Below are positions 15,133 to 21,830 of a DNA stretch of 23,843 nt, in pieces. This stretch comes from Verrucomicrobiota bacterium (GTDB taxonomy: Bacteria > Verrucomicrobiota > Verrucomicrobiia > Opitutales > Opitutaceae): assembly GCA_023426435.1 (NCBI GenBank), contig JAFAAS010000028.1:1-23843 (forward strand). The letters run 5' to 3'. The position numbers and the translations under genes are program-made. The notes beneath the pieces were generated by a model. The model saw only the letters and a program-made list of their open reading frames with translations, made no database searches and was not told where the DNA came from. Within the stretch, counting starts at the first letter, position 1. Every line of letters starts with the position of its first letter.

Positions 15133-15155
15133 AGTGTCACCTAATAGGTGACACT
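15133..15155. repeat. Perfect 23-bp palindrome between converging genes
   Basis: AGTGTCACCTA (15133-15143) and TAGGTGACACT (15145-15155) are exact reverse complements around a single central A. It lies between the 160-aa gene and the polymerase gene, which converge. No T tract follows on either side, so it is not a standard terminator. It could be a dyad protein-binding site, a cruciform-type bidirectional terminator or a different dispersed palindrome family. Confidence 0.7.
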
Positions 15156-15186
15156 CTAGTCCGGTCGGGTCCGTCGCCTCCCTTTC

Positions 15187-17397
15187 TTAAAACAACTCCC
15201 CCTGCAGCGCCGCCGGCTTCTCCTCTTCCTTCTTGATCCCGAGAAACCCGCCATACCGCTCCACCCAGTCATCGAGCTTCTCGATGTAATACTGCGGGTC
15301 ATACGGCGCCGCGAAGCGATCATACAACACCAGCGCCCGCGCTCTCTGCCAGTCGCTCGTCTTCCCCTTCGCCTTCGCCGTCACATAATAGCTCACGCGA
15401 TCTCCCATCCGCGGCCGCGGCGTCATCTGCAACGCCACCTCCGCCGACGCCCGCCGCGGCTTCCCGCCTTCCGCCACGAACCGCTCATACGTGTCCGGAT
15501 TCTGGTTCAACGTCTCGCTCTTGGCCAACTCCTCCACCGGCACCTCACCTTTCTTCAACTTCTCCCGATACTCCTCCAACAAGGCCACCGGCGACTCGTC
15601 CGACGCCCCCACGAGAAACGTGATCAGCTTGTCGCTGAGCTTCTTCAAATACGGTTCGATCCCCCGCGACCGCAGCGCGCTCCCGCGCAACGTGACCTCT
15701 TCCCCATCATACAACGCGTAGTTCTTCGCCTTGTAACACCACATCGCCCGATATTTCCCATCGAACTCGAGCTCGATCCCTTGCGGCAAAATCGTCTCCA
15801 CCAACGCCAGCAGTTCCTCGGGCTTCTCATAGTAGTGCTCCGACGACAGATAAATCCCATCCGTATCCGCCTCGAGGATCGTGCAGCCGTGCTTCGCGAA
15901 CTCATCGATCAACGTCTGCAATAGCTCCCGCCCCCGCCTCGTCACCTCCGCCGCCAACTCGCCATCGCCAAACCGCGCCCCCGAAAATCCCAGATACCCG
16001 TAGAACGAATTGATCAGGATCTTGAAATTCGTCTGCCGCGCCTGCGCTTCGCTCCGCTCCAGCTCCGTCGGCGCCGTCCGCGCCAGCTGCTTGTATTTCA
16101 ACCGATACTCCCGCAACCGCTTCAACAGCGGAATGAACACCCCCAGCGTATCCGTCTTCGGATTACGCCCGATGTGCAGCAGCAGACTCGGATACAGCGA
16201 CGCCACGTCGAAATGCAGCACGTGCCGAAACACGCCTTCCTGAAAGCTCCGCGTGTATCCGCCTTCGAAGGGCTTCACTTCCGGCGGCACCGGACACGCA
16301 TGCCGCGCATGATAATACTCCTCCAAGAACAACAGATCGATCTTCGAGGTCGCCCCGCGCAGCGTCGCCTCCTGCAACAACGCCGGAAACGTCCGCACCT
16401 GCTCGAAATACGTCGGCAACAGCTGCGCCGCCAGCCCCTCCGTCTCCCGTAAATCGTCGCTCAGATAAGCGCAAAACCGCTCCCGATCGCTCACGTAAAC
16501 ATCCTTGATCCGCCGCCCTTCGATATACGTCCGCGTCAGGCTGTCTTCCTCCGTGATCCCGAAATACACCGCCGCTTCCTTCAACCCATACGACGTCATC
16601 TCCCGCGTCGTGATGTCGTAGAGCTGCACCAGCAAAAACGTATCCACGATCGCACGACCAGGCAGGTCGCACCGCAGGAAATCGATCCATCGCTCCGCCA
16701 CTTTCAACCGGCTGCTCCGAAAGCTCGCCCGCTGTCCGTAGCGCCCCCACGCGCAGGGCACCTTGAATCGCCGGCACCGCTGACGCAGGTAATCGAAATC
16801 GAATTTGAACACGTTGTGCCCTTCGATCACGTCCGGATCGATCTCCGCCAGCGCCGCGTTGAACTCCTCCAACAACGTCTTCTCCGCCGCATCGGTCATC
16901 TCCTCCAGCACGAGCAGCCGATTCTTCCCTTCCACTCGCAACCCAATCGCCAGCACGCGATCGTCCGGCCGCGCCGGATCGCAGAATCCGTCATCCGACG
17001 ACGCCGTCTCGATGTCCATCTGACACCGCCGCAACTCGTGAAACGCCATGTCACGATAAAGCCGCTCCCGCTGCTGCAGCAGAAACTGACTTTCCACCGG
17101 CCGGATCGCATCCACCCCCACCCCCGCCGCTCGCGCCGCCTTCACCAACGCATCGTAAACCTCGAAATCATCCGCGTGCACCAACCGGTTGAACGGCCCT
17201 TCGCCCGCCAGCTCTTCCACTTGCACCGGCATCGCGCTCGCCGCTTCCGGCGTTCCGTTCAACCACGCAAAGGGCCGCAGCGTTCCTTCCTTCGTCACCC
17301 GCGAGCCATCCGCCAACGCCAGCGTCGTGTGCACACGCCCGCCCGCATCCACCCAAACCCCGCAAATCGATCCATCTGCCGGGCCGGGCTCTTTCAT
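15187..17397 (-). CDS. polB: Family B DNA polymerase (DNA polymerase II-like) with 3'-5' exonuclease
   Basis: DNA-dependent DNA polymerase with proofreading; in bacteria family B enzymes act mainly in repair and replication restart. From ATG 17397 it is 736 aa, a compact form close to E. coli Pol II (783 aa). The exonuclease domain has ExoI 'QMDIETASSD' (Asp128, Glu130), ExoII 'IEGHNVFKFDFDYL' (Asn195, Asp200) and ExoIII 'YLSDD' (Tyr311, Asp315). The polymerase domain has motif A 'DVASLYPSLL' (Asp397), motif B 'KILINSFYGYLGF' (Lys459, Asn463, Tyr466, Gly467) and motif C 'EADTDGIYL' (Asp511, Asp513). All catalytic residues are present, so both activities should be intact. A TTG six bases upstream is an alternative start. 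A REP hairpin at 17409-17433 lies between its start and the membrane-protein gene before it, with which it may be co-transcribed. Confidence 0.94.
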   Translation of the reverse strand: MKEPGPADGSICGVWVDAGGRVHTTLALADGSRVTKEGTLRPFAWLNGTPEAASAMPVQVEELAGEGPFNRLVHADDFEVYDALVKAARAAGVGVDAIRPVESQFLLQQRERLYRDMAFHELRRCQMDIETASSDDGFCDPARPDDRVLAIGLRVEGKNRLLVLEEMTDAAEKTLLEEFNAALAEIDPDVIEGHNVFKFDFDYLRQRCRRFKVPCAWGRYGQRASFRSSRLKVAERWIDFLRCDLPGRAIVDTFLLVQLYDITTREMTSYGLKEAAVYFGITEEDSLTRTYIEGRRIKDVYVSDRERFCAYLSDDLRETEGLAAQLLPTYFEQVRTFPALLQEATLRGATSKIDLLFLEEYYHARHACPVPPEVKPFEGGYTRSFQEGVFRHVLHFDVASLYPSLLLHIGRNPKTDTLGVFIPLLKRLREYRLKYKQLARTAPTELERSEAQARQTNFKILINSFYGYLGFSGARFGDGELAAEVTRRGRELLQTLIDEFAKHGCTILEADTDGIYLSSEHYYEKPEELLALVETILPQGIELEFDGKYRAMWCYKAKNYALYDGEEVTLRGSALRSRGIEPYLKKLSDKLITFLVGASDESPVALLEEYREKLKKGEVPVEELAKSETLNQNPDTYERFVAEGGKPRRASAEVALQMTPRPRMGDRVSYYVTAKAKGKTSDWQRARALVLYDRFAAPYDPQYYIEKLDDWVERYGGFLGIKKEEEKPAALQGELF

Positions 17398-17408
17398 TCG
17401 CAAACAAA

Positions 17409-17433
17409 GTAGGTTGCGCGCTCGTCGCGCAAC
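17409..17433 (+). repeat. GTAG REP-like hairpin just upstream of polB
   Basis: Identical over its full 25 bp, and three more, to the element at 9986-10010: GTAG plus stem GTTGCGCG / CGCGCAAC. It occupies most of the 45-bp gap between the small membrane-protein gene and polB, ending 11 bp before the polB ATG on the opposite strand. Confidence 0.88.
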
Positions 17434-17442
17434 TCAGCGTCC

Positions 17443-17781
17443 TCAAAACGGCTTCAAATACACCATCACCACCGCGATCACCGCCAGCACCAGCGCCACC
17501 ACCGACAGCGTCCCCACCGCGCCACGCCTGCGATATCCCATCCCCGCCAGCGCCGACAACCCAAGCCAGCAAAACAATTTCACGATCAGCCAGCCCGGAA
17601 ATCCGTAGCCCAGCTTCGCCTGCAACCCAAACCCGCCGACCAACGCCAACAAACTCGCGACGCCCGTCACGATCATCACTTTCTTCTTCGTGATTTCCGG
17701 CGCGGCAAACGCGTAAAACGTGTAAGCGGTCAGAACCAGCACCGACACGACGTGGATAATGTAGTAGGTTTGGGGGCTCAT
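17443..17781 (-). CDS. Small four-helix integral membrane protein, unrecognised
   Basis: 112 aa with four predicted membrane helices at about 6-27, 35-52, 62-80 and 88-109. Basic clusters (KKK at 32-34, RRR at 84-86) would lie on the cytoplasmic side. One histidine, in 'YYIIHVVSVLVLTAYTFYAF', lies in helix 1. The size and first-helix histidine loosely recall SirB2-like proteins, but I would not assign it. It lies 45 bp upstream of polB on the same strand, and the REP element fills that gap. Its own upstream region holds an inverted hexamer array and the end of the 6S RNA gene, so its promoter must lie within 17782-17926 or transcription reads through from 6S. Confidence 0.7.
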   Translation of the reverse strand: MSPQTYYIIHVVSVLVLTAYTFYAFAAPEITKKKVMIVTGVASLLALVGGFGLQAKLGYGFPGWLIVKLFCWLGLSALAGMGYRRRGAVGTLSVVALVLAVIAVVMVYLKPF

Positions 17782-17831
17782 ATGGGAAGTGGGTTGAAGC
17801 GCTTGGCGAACTCACTCTTCGCCCCGCCGAC

Positions 17832-17918
17832 TTCGTTCTGATTATTCGTTCTCTTTCTCGTTCTCGGCTCAAAGCCGCTCCAGAGAACGAGAACGATTAC
17901 GATCAAGAGAACGAGAAA
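17832..17918. repeat. Hexamer-period degenerate array with inverted arms
   Basis: On the plus strand 17883-17918 reads as six-base units: GAGAAC, GAGAAC, GATTAC, GATCAA, GAGAAC, GAGAAA. The left part 17832-17865 holds the same units on the other strand. A perfect 12-bp inverted repeat (TTTCTCGTTCTC 17854-17865 / GAGAACGAGAAA 17907-17918) joins the arms around a small GGCT/AGCC hairpin (17866-17876). It starts 8 bp beyond the 6S RNA 3' end. The unit GATTAC recurs in the array at 19084. Confidence 0.8.
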
Positions 17919-17926
17919 ATAAAAGA

Positions 17927-18107
17927 GACACCCCGCCTGTGCCGTATGCCCAAAGGCTCAAGACCTTTTTAGGTTAAGGTGGGCGCCTCCTCCGCGGCAT
18001 CTGCCTTCCGATTTACGGCCTGGCATCTCCCGCGGCGGTTTCAGCTCCCAAGTTTTTTCCAAGGCAAAGAGCAGTTATTGAAAGCACCTCGAACACTGCA
18101 GGGTGTC
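17927..18107 (-). ncRNA. ssrS: 6S RNA (RNA polymerase regulator)
   Basis: 6S RNA binds sigma70-RNA polymerase holoenzyme by mimicking an open promoter and tunes transcription in stationary phase. On the minus strand the 181-nt region opens GACACCC and closes GGGTGTC, a perfect 7-bp terminal stem. The 5' block 'CCTGCAGTGTTCGAGG' resembles the proteobacterial 6S start (CUGCGGUGUUCG). The 3' block has 'GCGCCCACCTTAACC', a short A-rich hairpin, 'GGTCTTGAGCCTTTGGGC' and 'ACGGCACAGGCGGGG', in the same order as the 6S 3' half. The middle pairs through CCGCGG-type arms as a long imperfect rod. A TCTTTTATTTTCTC run follows the 3' end and can terminate it. A promoter is correctly placed upstream. Identified by recall of 6S consensus, not by a covariance search. 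Confidence 0.85.
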
Positions 18108-18114
18108 GGTCGTG

Positions 18115-18142
18115 AAGGTAGGTGCCTCACCCCATCCGTCAA
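18115..18142 (-). promoter_or_regulatory. Sigma70-type promoter of the 6S RNA gene
   Basis: On the minus strand the -35 box is TTGACG (18142-18137) and the -10 box is TACCTT (18120-18115), with 16-bp spacing. Transcription should begin about 7 bases on, near 18108, which matches the 5' end of the terminal stem found independently. Confidence 0.7.
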
Positions 18143-18216
18143 GCGATGCGGCCGTGCAATTCCTCGTCCGTTTTCCACACCGCCCACTCCGCCGCTCAAC
18201 CCTCAACTCAACTCCC

Positions 18217-18678
18217 TCACCCTTCCAGAATCGTCGAATCCAAATGCTGAATGATCAGCTCCTGCAGCGTCGCCAAAAACAGATAACACATGAACGCCTT
18301 CCGCACCGGCTCCTCCAGCTCCTCCAACTCCAAATCGCTGCTCTCCAGCGTCTCGTCCGCGATTCCTTTCAAATAATTTTCCCTCAACCGCAACCGCACC
18401 GCCGCACACGCGCGCACCACCGGCTCCGCATTCTTCTCATCCAGCGCAATCACACCTTCCGAAAAAAATTCGTCGTCGAACAACGCCAGCAACACGCCCA
18501 CGTCCGACATCTGCGCCTCCAGCAACTCCGAGGTCCAGTCCTCGCGAAATTCCGGATCGAGATCCGCGATCGCCAGCGGCGCCGACAGCTTGCGCCCCAT
18601 CGTGTCGCTCAGCGACTTGATCACGTCCAACAGCGGCGCCACCACCGGCAAACTAAGCTTCACTTCAATGCGCTTCAT
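18217..18678 (-). CDS. DUF2017-like protein encoded with clpS
   Basis: 153-aa acidic, helical cytoplasmic protein of unknown function. It starts MKRIEVKLSLPVVAPLLDVI and ends LQELIIQHLDSTILEG. Leu/Glu-rich helices cover the rest, with an acidic stretch 'ETLESSDLELEELEEPVRKA' near residues 107-126. No signal peptide or membrane helix. Its start overlaps the end of clpS by 14 bp, indicating tight translational coupling. DUF2017 proteins are known to sit directly after clpS in actinobacteria, and the position and size here fit. The assignment leans on that context, since I see no diagnostic motif. The gene ends about 110 bp before the 6S RNA start on the same strand. Confidence 0.7.
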   Translation of the reverse strand: MKRIEVKLSLPVVAPLLDVIKSLSDTMGRKLSAPLAIADLDPEFREDWTSELLEAQMSDVGVLLALFDDEFFSEGVIALDEKNAEPVVRACAAVRLRLRENYLKGIADETLESSDLELEELEEPVRKAFMCYLFLATLQELIIQHLDSTILEG

Positions 18679-18973
18679 CCGGTTCGAGCACCGCCGTCAA
18701 ATGCCACTGCTGCAACGTAAACGCATACGCCTCCGCCTTCTCGCGCAACCCGCTCCACACCACCGACCGGCCCTGCTCATGCACCTCGAGCATGTGCCGC
18801 CGCGCCGTCGATTCGTCGAAACCGAACACCTTCTTAAACACCATCACGACATACGACATGAGGTTCACCGGATCGTTCAACACGACCACACGCCACACGC
18901 CTTCCAACGCCAGCGCCGTCGCGCCATGCGATTCCGGAGACGTGTGAGGATTGTGTTCAGCAAAGTGCGCCAT
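18665..18973 (-). CDS. clpS: ATP-dependent Clp protease adaptor ClpS
   Basis: N-end-rule adaptor that delivers proteins with destabilising N-terminal residues to ClpA or ClpC with ClpP. It is 102 aa: a disordered N-terminal extension (1-25), then the ClpS fold. 'WRVVVLNDPVNLMSYVVMVF' (27-46) includes Asn33 and Asp34, and 'RRHMLEVHEQGRSVV' includes His65. These correspond to the residues that grip the substrate alpha-amino group (Asn34, Asp35, His66 in E. coli). The end 'AEAYAFTLQQWHLTAVLE' matches the family C-terminus. It overlaps the next gene by 14 bp. A GTAG REP hairpin abuts the start codon on its 5' side, so the 5' leader of clpS mRNA begins within or before a hairpin. proS lies upstream. 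Confidence 0.93.
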   Translation of the reverse strand: MAHFAEHNPHTSPESHGATALALEGVWRVVVLNDPVNLMSYVVMVFKKVFGFDESTARRHMLEVHEQGRSVVWSGLREKAEAYAFTLQQWHLTAVLEPDEAH

Positions 18974-18996
18974 GTAGGAGCCTGCTCGCAGGCGAT
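18974..18996 (+). repeat. GTAG REP-like hairpin abutting the clpS start codon
   Basis: GTAGGA (18974-18979) is followed by stem GCCTGC (18980-18985) / GCAGGC (18988-18993). The form closely resembles GTAGGAGC-headed REP elements known from pseudomonads. Its first base touches the clpS ATG, so in clpS mRNA the hairpin would lie at the ribosome landing site. Confidence 0.78.
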
Positions 18997-19083
18997 TTCA
19001 GCCCGCCAACCAAAGACCGTCGCCGCTCCCCTGCAAGTCCCCATCCGCAATTCCCTCGAGAGCCCCGCTCCTCAACCATCCTC

Positions 19084-19168
19084 ATGCTCGCAATCGTGCT
19101 CGTGCTGTTGCTCGTATCGTGCTCGCGCTCGTAATCGTGCCCGTGCTCGTAATCGTGCTCGTGCTCGC
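19084..19168. repeat. Hexamer-period degenerate array between proS and clpS
   Basis: Read on the minus strand, about 14 six-base units follow the pattern GAGCAC with GATTAC, GGGCAC, GAGCGC and GAGCAA variants; one unit is five bases. It starts about 24 bp after the proS stop. Two GATTAC units are shared with the array at 17883. The frame could encode an EHEHDYEH-type run, but it has no start or plausible protein. Confidence 0.82.
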
Positions 19169-19192
19169 GGATCGCCTCCCGCACGCCTCCCT

Positions 19193-20965
19193 TCACCCCT
19201 TCCCCTTCGCCGCCGCCTCCCTCACCGCCGCCGCCACGCGCACCTCCGCATCCGCCACCGGCACTTTCGCGACGTCCTTCTGCGACCGCCACTTCAACTC
19301 GATCACACCTTCCTTCAATCCTTTGCCTCCGACCGTCAGCCGCAACGGAATGCCGATCAGATCCGCGTCCTTGAACTTCACCCCCGGCCGCTCCACGCGA
19401 TCGTCGATCAACACTTCCGCCCCCGCGCCTTCCGCCGCCGCCGCCAGCTTCTTCGCCAACTCCATCGCTTCCGCCAACTGCGGATCGAGCACGCACACGA
19501 GCACCTGAAACGGCGCCACATTCCACGGCCACACAATGCCGTCGCCATCGTGACTCTGCTCGATGATCGCCTGCATCGTCCGGCTCACGCCGATGCCATA
19601 ACAGCCCATCACCATCGGATGCGTCTGCTTCTGATCGTCCGTATAAACCGCGCCAAACTTCTCCGAATACTTCGTGCCCAGCTTGAAGATGTGCCCGACT
19701 TCAATCCCGCGCCGCGATTGCAACGGCTGCCCCGACTTCACGTCCGGCTCACCCGCGCACACCCGCCGGAAATCCCCGAACTTCGTCACCGCCAGATCGC
19801 GCGCCACGTTCACATTGCGCAAATGGAACCCGTCCTTGTTCGCGCCCGTCGTGCCATTGCCAATCAAACGAATCGCATGATCCGCAAAAATCCCCGCCAG
19901 CGCATCCGGGTTCTTGATCGTTCCTTTCACCGCGCCCAAGCTGCCCGGCTTCGCGCCCAACACCGGCTCGATTTCCTCCGCCGTCGCCGCCCGAAACAGC
20001 GTGAAACCCAGCGAACCGAGCTTCGCCTCCTCCAACTCGTCGCACCCGCGCAACACCACCAGAAACGGCTTTCCGTCCCCGATGAACACGAGCGTCTTGA
20101 ACTGCTTGTCCGCAGAAACTGAATACGGCGCCGCCTCCAGCGCCGCGATCGTCGCCACGCCGGGCGTCGCAAACTCCTCCACCGCGCCCACCGGCTCCGC
20201 CTCCTTCAAATCCGCCGGCACCAGCCCGCTCATCGCCTTCTCGCGATTCGCCGCATAGCCGCTCGTTTCGTTATAGATCACGTCATCGTCGCCGATCTCC
20301 GCCGGCACCATGAACTCGTGCGAAAAGCTTCCGCCCATCACGCCCGTGTCCGCCTCCACCGCGATCGCCGTCACGCCGATGCGCCGAAAAAACGCCTCAT
20401 ACGCCGCCTTCATCGCGTGATAGCTCTTGATCGACGCCTCGTCGTTCACGTCGAACGAATACGCATCCATCATCACAAACTCGCGCGCCCGCATCAGCCC
20501 ATAGCGCGGACGAATCTCGTTCCGAAACTTCGTCGCGATCTGGAAAAAATTCTTCGGCAAATCCCGATAGCTTGTGATCTCCGTCTTCACCAGCGGCGTG
20601 ATCACTTCCTCATGCGTCGGCCCGAGCACGAACTCCGGATCGCGCGGCGCGCGCTTGCCGTCGCCCGCGCTATCCGCGCGAAACATGATCTCGCGCGCCG
20701 CCGCCCAACGCGGCCCTTGCTCCCACAACTCCACCGGATGCACATGCGGCATCCACAACTCGATCGCCCCCGCCCGCTCCATCTCTTCCCGACAAATCTG
20801 CGTCAGCTTCTGCATCACGCGCAGCCCAAACGGCAGATACGTATAAAGCCCGCCGCCCAACTTCCGCACCAGCCCCGCGCGCACGAGCAGCTTGTGCGAA
20901 GCGATCTCCGCATCCGCGGGACTCTCTTTGAGCGTGGGAATGAAATACTGCGACCAGAGCTTCAT
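19193..20965 (-). CDS. proS: Prolyl-tRNA synthetase, bacterial type with editing domain
   Basis: Class II aminoacyl-tRNA synthetase charging tRNA-Pro; 590 aa, slightly longer than E. coli ProS (572). The catalytic core has 'GGGLYTYLPFGLRVM' (37-51), 'VLGPTHEEVITPLV' (113-126), motif 2 'KFRNEIRPRYGLMRAREFVM' (146-165) and motif 3 'MVMGCYGIGVSRTMQAIIEQ' (451-470). The insertion between about 225 and 395 is the bacterial editing domain that hydrolyses Ala-tRNA-Pro; 'GTIKNPDALAGI' and 'IRLIGNGTTGANKDGFHLRN' lie within it. The anticodon-binding domain covers about 485-590. ATG 20965 is chosen because family proteins begin MKxSQ(Y/F)xxPTxKE; a GTG 24 bases upstream is a weaker alternative. It diverges from the 21100 gene. 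Confidence 0.96.
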   Translation of the reverse strand: MKLWSQYFIPTLKESPADAEIASHKLLVRAGLVRKLGGGLYTYLPFGLRVMQKLTQICREEMERAGAIELWMPHVHPVELWEQGPRWAAAREIMFRADSAGDGKRAPRDPEFVLGPTHEEVITPLVKTEITSYRDLPKNFFQIATKFRNEIRPRYGLMRAREFVMMDAYSFDVNDEASIKSYHAMKAAYEAFFRRIGVTAIAVEADTGVMGGSFSHEFMVPAEIGDDDVIYNETSGYAANREKAMSGLVPADLKEAEPVGAVEEFATPGVATIAALEAAPYSVSADKQFKTLVFIGDGKPFLVVLRGCDELEEAKLGSLGFTLFRAATAEEIEPVLGAKPGSLGAVKGTIKNPDALAGIFADHAIRLIGNGTTGANKDGFHLRNVNVARDLAVTKFGDFRRVCAGEPDVKSGQPLQSRRGIEVGHIFKLGTKYSEKFGAVYTDDQKQTHPMVMGCYGIGVSRTMQAIIEQSHDGDGIVWPWNVAPFQVLVCVLDPQLAEAMELAKKLAAAAEGAGAEVLIDDRVERPGVKFKDADLIGIPLRLTVGGKGLKEGVIELKWRSQKDVAKVPVADAEVRVAAAVREAAAKGKG

Positions 20966-21004
20966 GGGAAAAGTCCGTGACCGAAACACCCCGCCGCCCC
21001 GCTA

Positions 21005-21097
21005 GCAAGGCACAAGGAGCCAGTCATACGTCCCGCCCCACAAATCCCGTCTTGCCCCTCCCCCTTGCCCCCTGCTCCCTGCCCCTTGCTCCTCTTC
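21005..21097. repeat. Heptamer-period degenerate repeat with an inverted arm
   Basis: On the minus strand 21051-21097 reads as seven-base units such as GAGCAAG, GGGCAGG, GAGCAGG, GGGCAAG and GGGGAGG. The plus strand at 21005-21021 carries matching units in the opposite sense (GCAAGGCACAAGGAGCC), so the two can pair imperfectly (AGGAGC 21015-21020 with GCTCCT 21089-21094). It fills most of the 134-bp gap between proS and the 21100 gene. Confidence 0.65.
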
Positions 21098-21099
21098 AA

Positions 21100-21717
21100 A
21101 TGTCCTCCGCCCGCCGCTCCCGCCAACCTTGGTCCATGAAATGGATCTTCGTCGCGATCCTCCTCGTGATCGTGCCCTACACCTTCATCCGGCTGCACTA
21201 CCAAAAACCGAACCCCGCGTTCGAGCCCTACGCCGACATGAAGAACCAGGCCAACACGATTCGCCTCCTTTCCGCCGGCTACCAACGCATCACCCTCGAA
21301 GCCGACTGCCCCGTCGAAACTCCCCGCCTCAACACCCCCGCCGCGCCCACGTCCTCCGCGCTCCCCGGCCTCCCGTCCGCCCTCGCCGAAACCCTCATCG
21401 ATCCACCTTTTCTCCCGCGCCAAATCGTCTCCGTCACCGCCGCCGCCACCACCAACGCCCTTTTCGCCTACTCCATCCTCATCACCTGCACGCTGCCCGA
21501 CCAAAAACACCAGCTCGCCGGCGGATTCCTCTACGTGCGCGACGACGAACTGATCTTCGTTCCCCAATTCGAAAACATCGACGGCGACCTCTCCGCTCGC
21601 ACCCGCGAACACGTCCTCCGCCTCACCACCCCCGCCGGCTCGCTCAAACCCGGCACCTACCGCTGCACCGTCCCCGGCGCGCACACCTCGAAATCGTGGC
21701 CCCTAGAAGTTCGCTAG
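21100..21717 (+). CDS. Unrecognised membrane-anchored protein
   Basis: 205 aa from ATG 21100, or 193 aa from ATG 21136. The N-terminus has a basic stretch (SARRSRQPW) then one hydrophobic helix 'MKWIFVAILLVIVPYTFIRL' (13-32), an uncleaved signal anchor. The rest is predicted outside the cytoplasm and rich in beta-type segments: 'AYSILITCTLPDQKHQLAGG', 'FLYVRDDELIFVPQFENIDG' and an ending 'KPGTYRCTVPGAHTSKSWPL'. The ending resembles an immunoglobulin-like or fibronectin-like strand pattern. I do not recognise the family. Codon use matches the neighbours, so it is likely real. It diverges from proS and lies 113 bp upstream of argA on the same strand. The start is uncertain: neither ATG has a ribosome binding site. 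Confidence 0.7.
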   Translation: MSSARRSRQPWSMKWIFVAILLVIVPYTFIRLHYQKPNPAFEPYADMKNQANTIRLLSAGYQRITLEADCPVETPRLNTPAAPTSSALPGLPSALAETLIDPPFLPRQIVSVTAAATTNALFAYSILITCTLPDQKHQLAGGFLYVRDDELIFVPQFENIDGDLSARTREHVLRLTTPAGSLKPGTYRCTVPGAHTSKSWPLEVR

Positions 21718-21830
21718 CCTGGACGCCCGCGCTCCACCGCCGCGCCCCAGTGCGGCCAGCATCCGCGAGCCGTTGCCCGCGCAACTATTGACGCGACCCG
21801 CTCCTTCCTCGAAAAACGCGCCCCATCTCA

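Noticed and set aside
17927..18107. Riboswitch or SRP RNA on either strand
   Set aside because: No SRP GGAAG-GCAGCC apical loop in the right context and no known riboswitch core; length, closing stem, 3' block and promoter agree with 6S RNA on the minus strand.
19084..19168. Short CRISPR array
   Set aside because: The units are six bases with no separate spacers, and no cas gene is nearby.
19084..19168. Protein-coding His/Glu/Asp/Tyr-repeat tail (EHEHDYEH) on the minus strand
   Set aside because: The proS frame ends at 19193 before the array, and the open frame through it has no credible start; the six-base period alone keeps it open.
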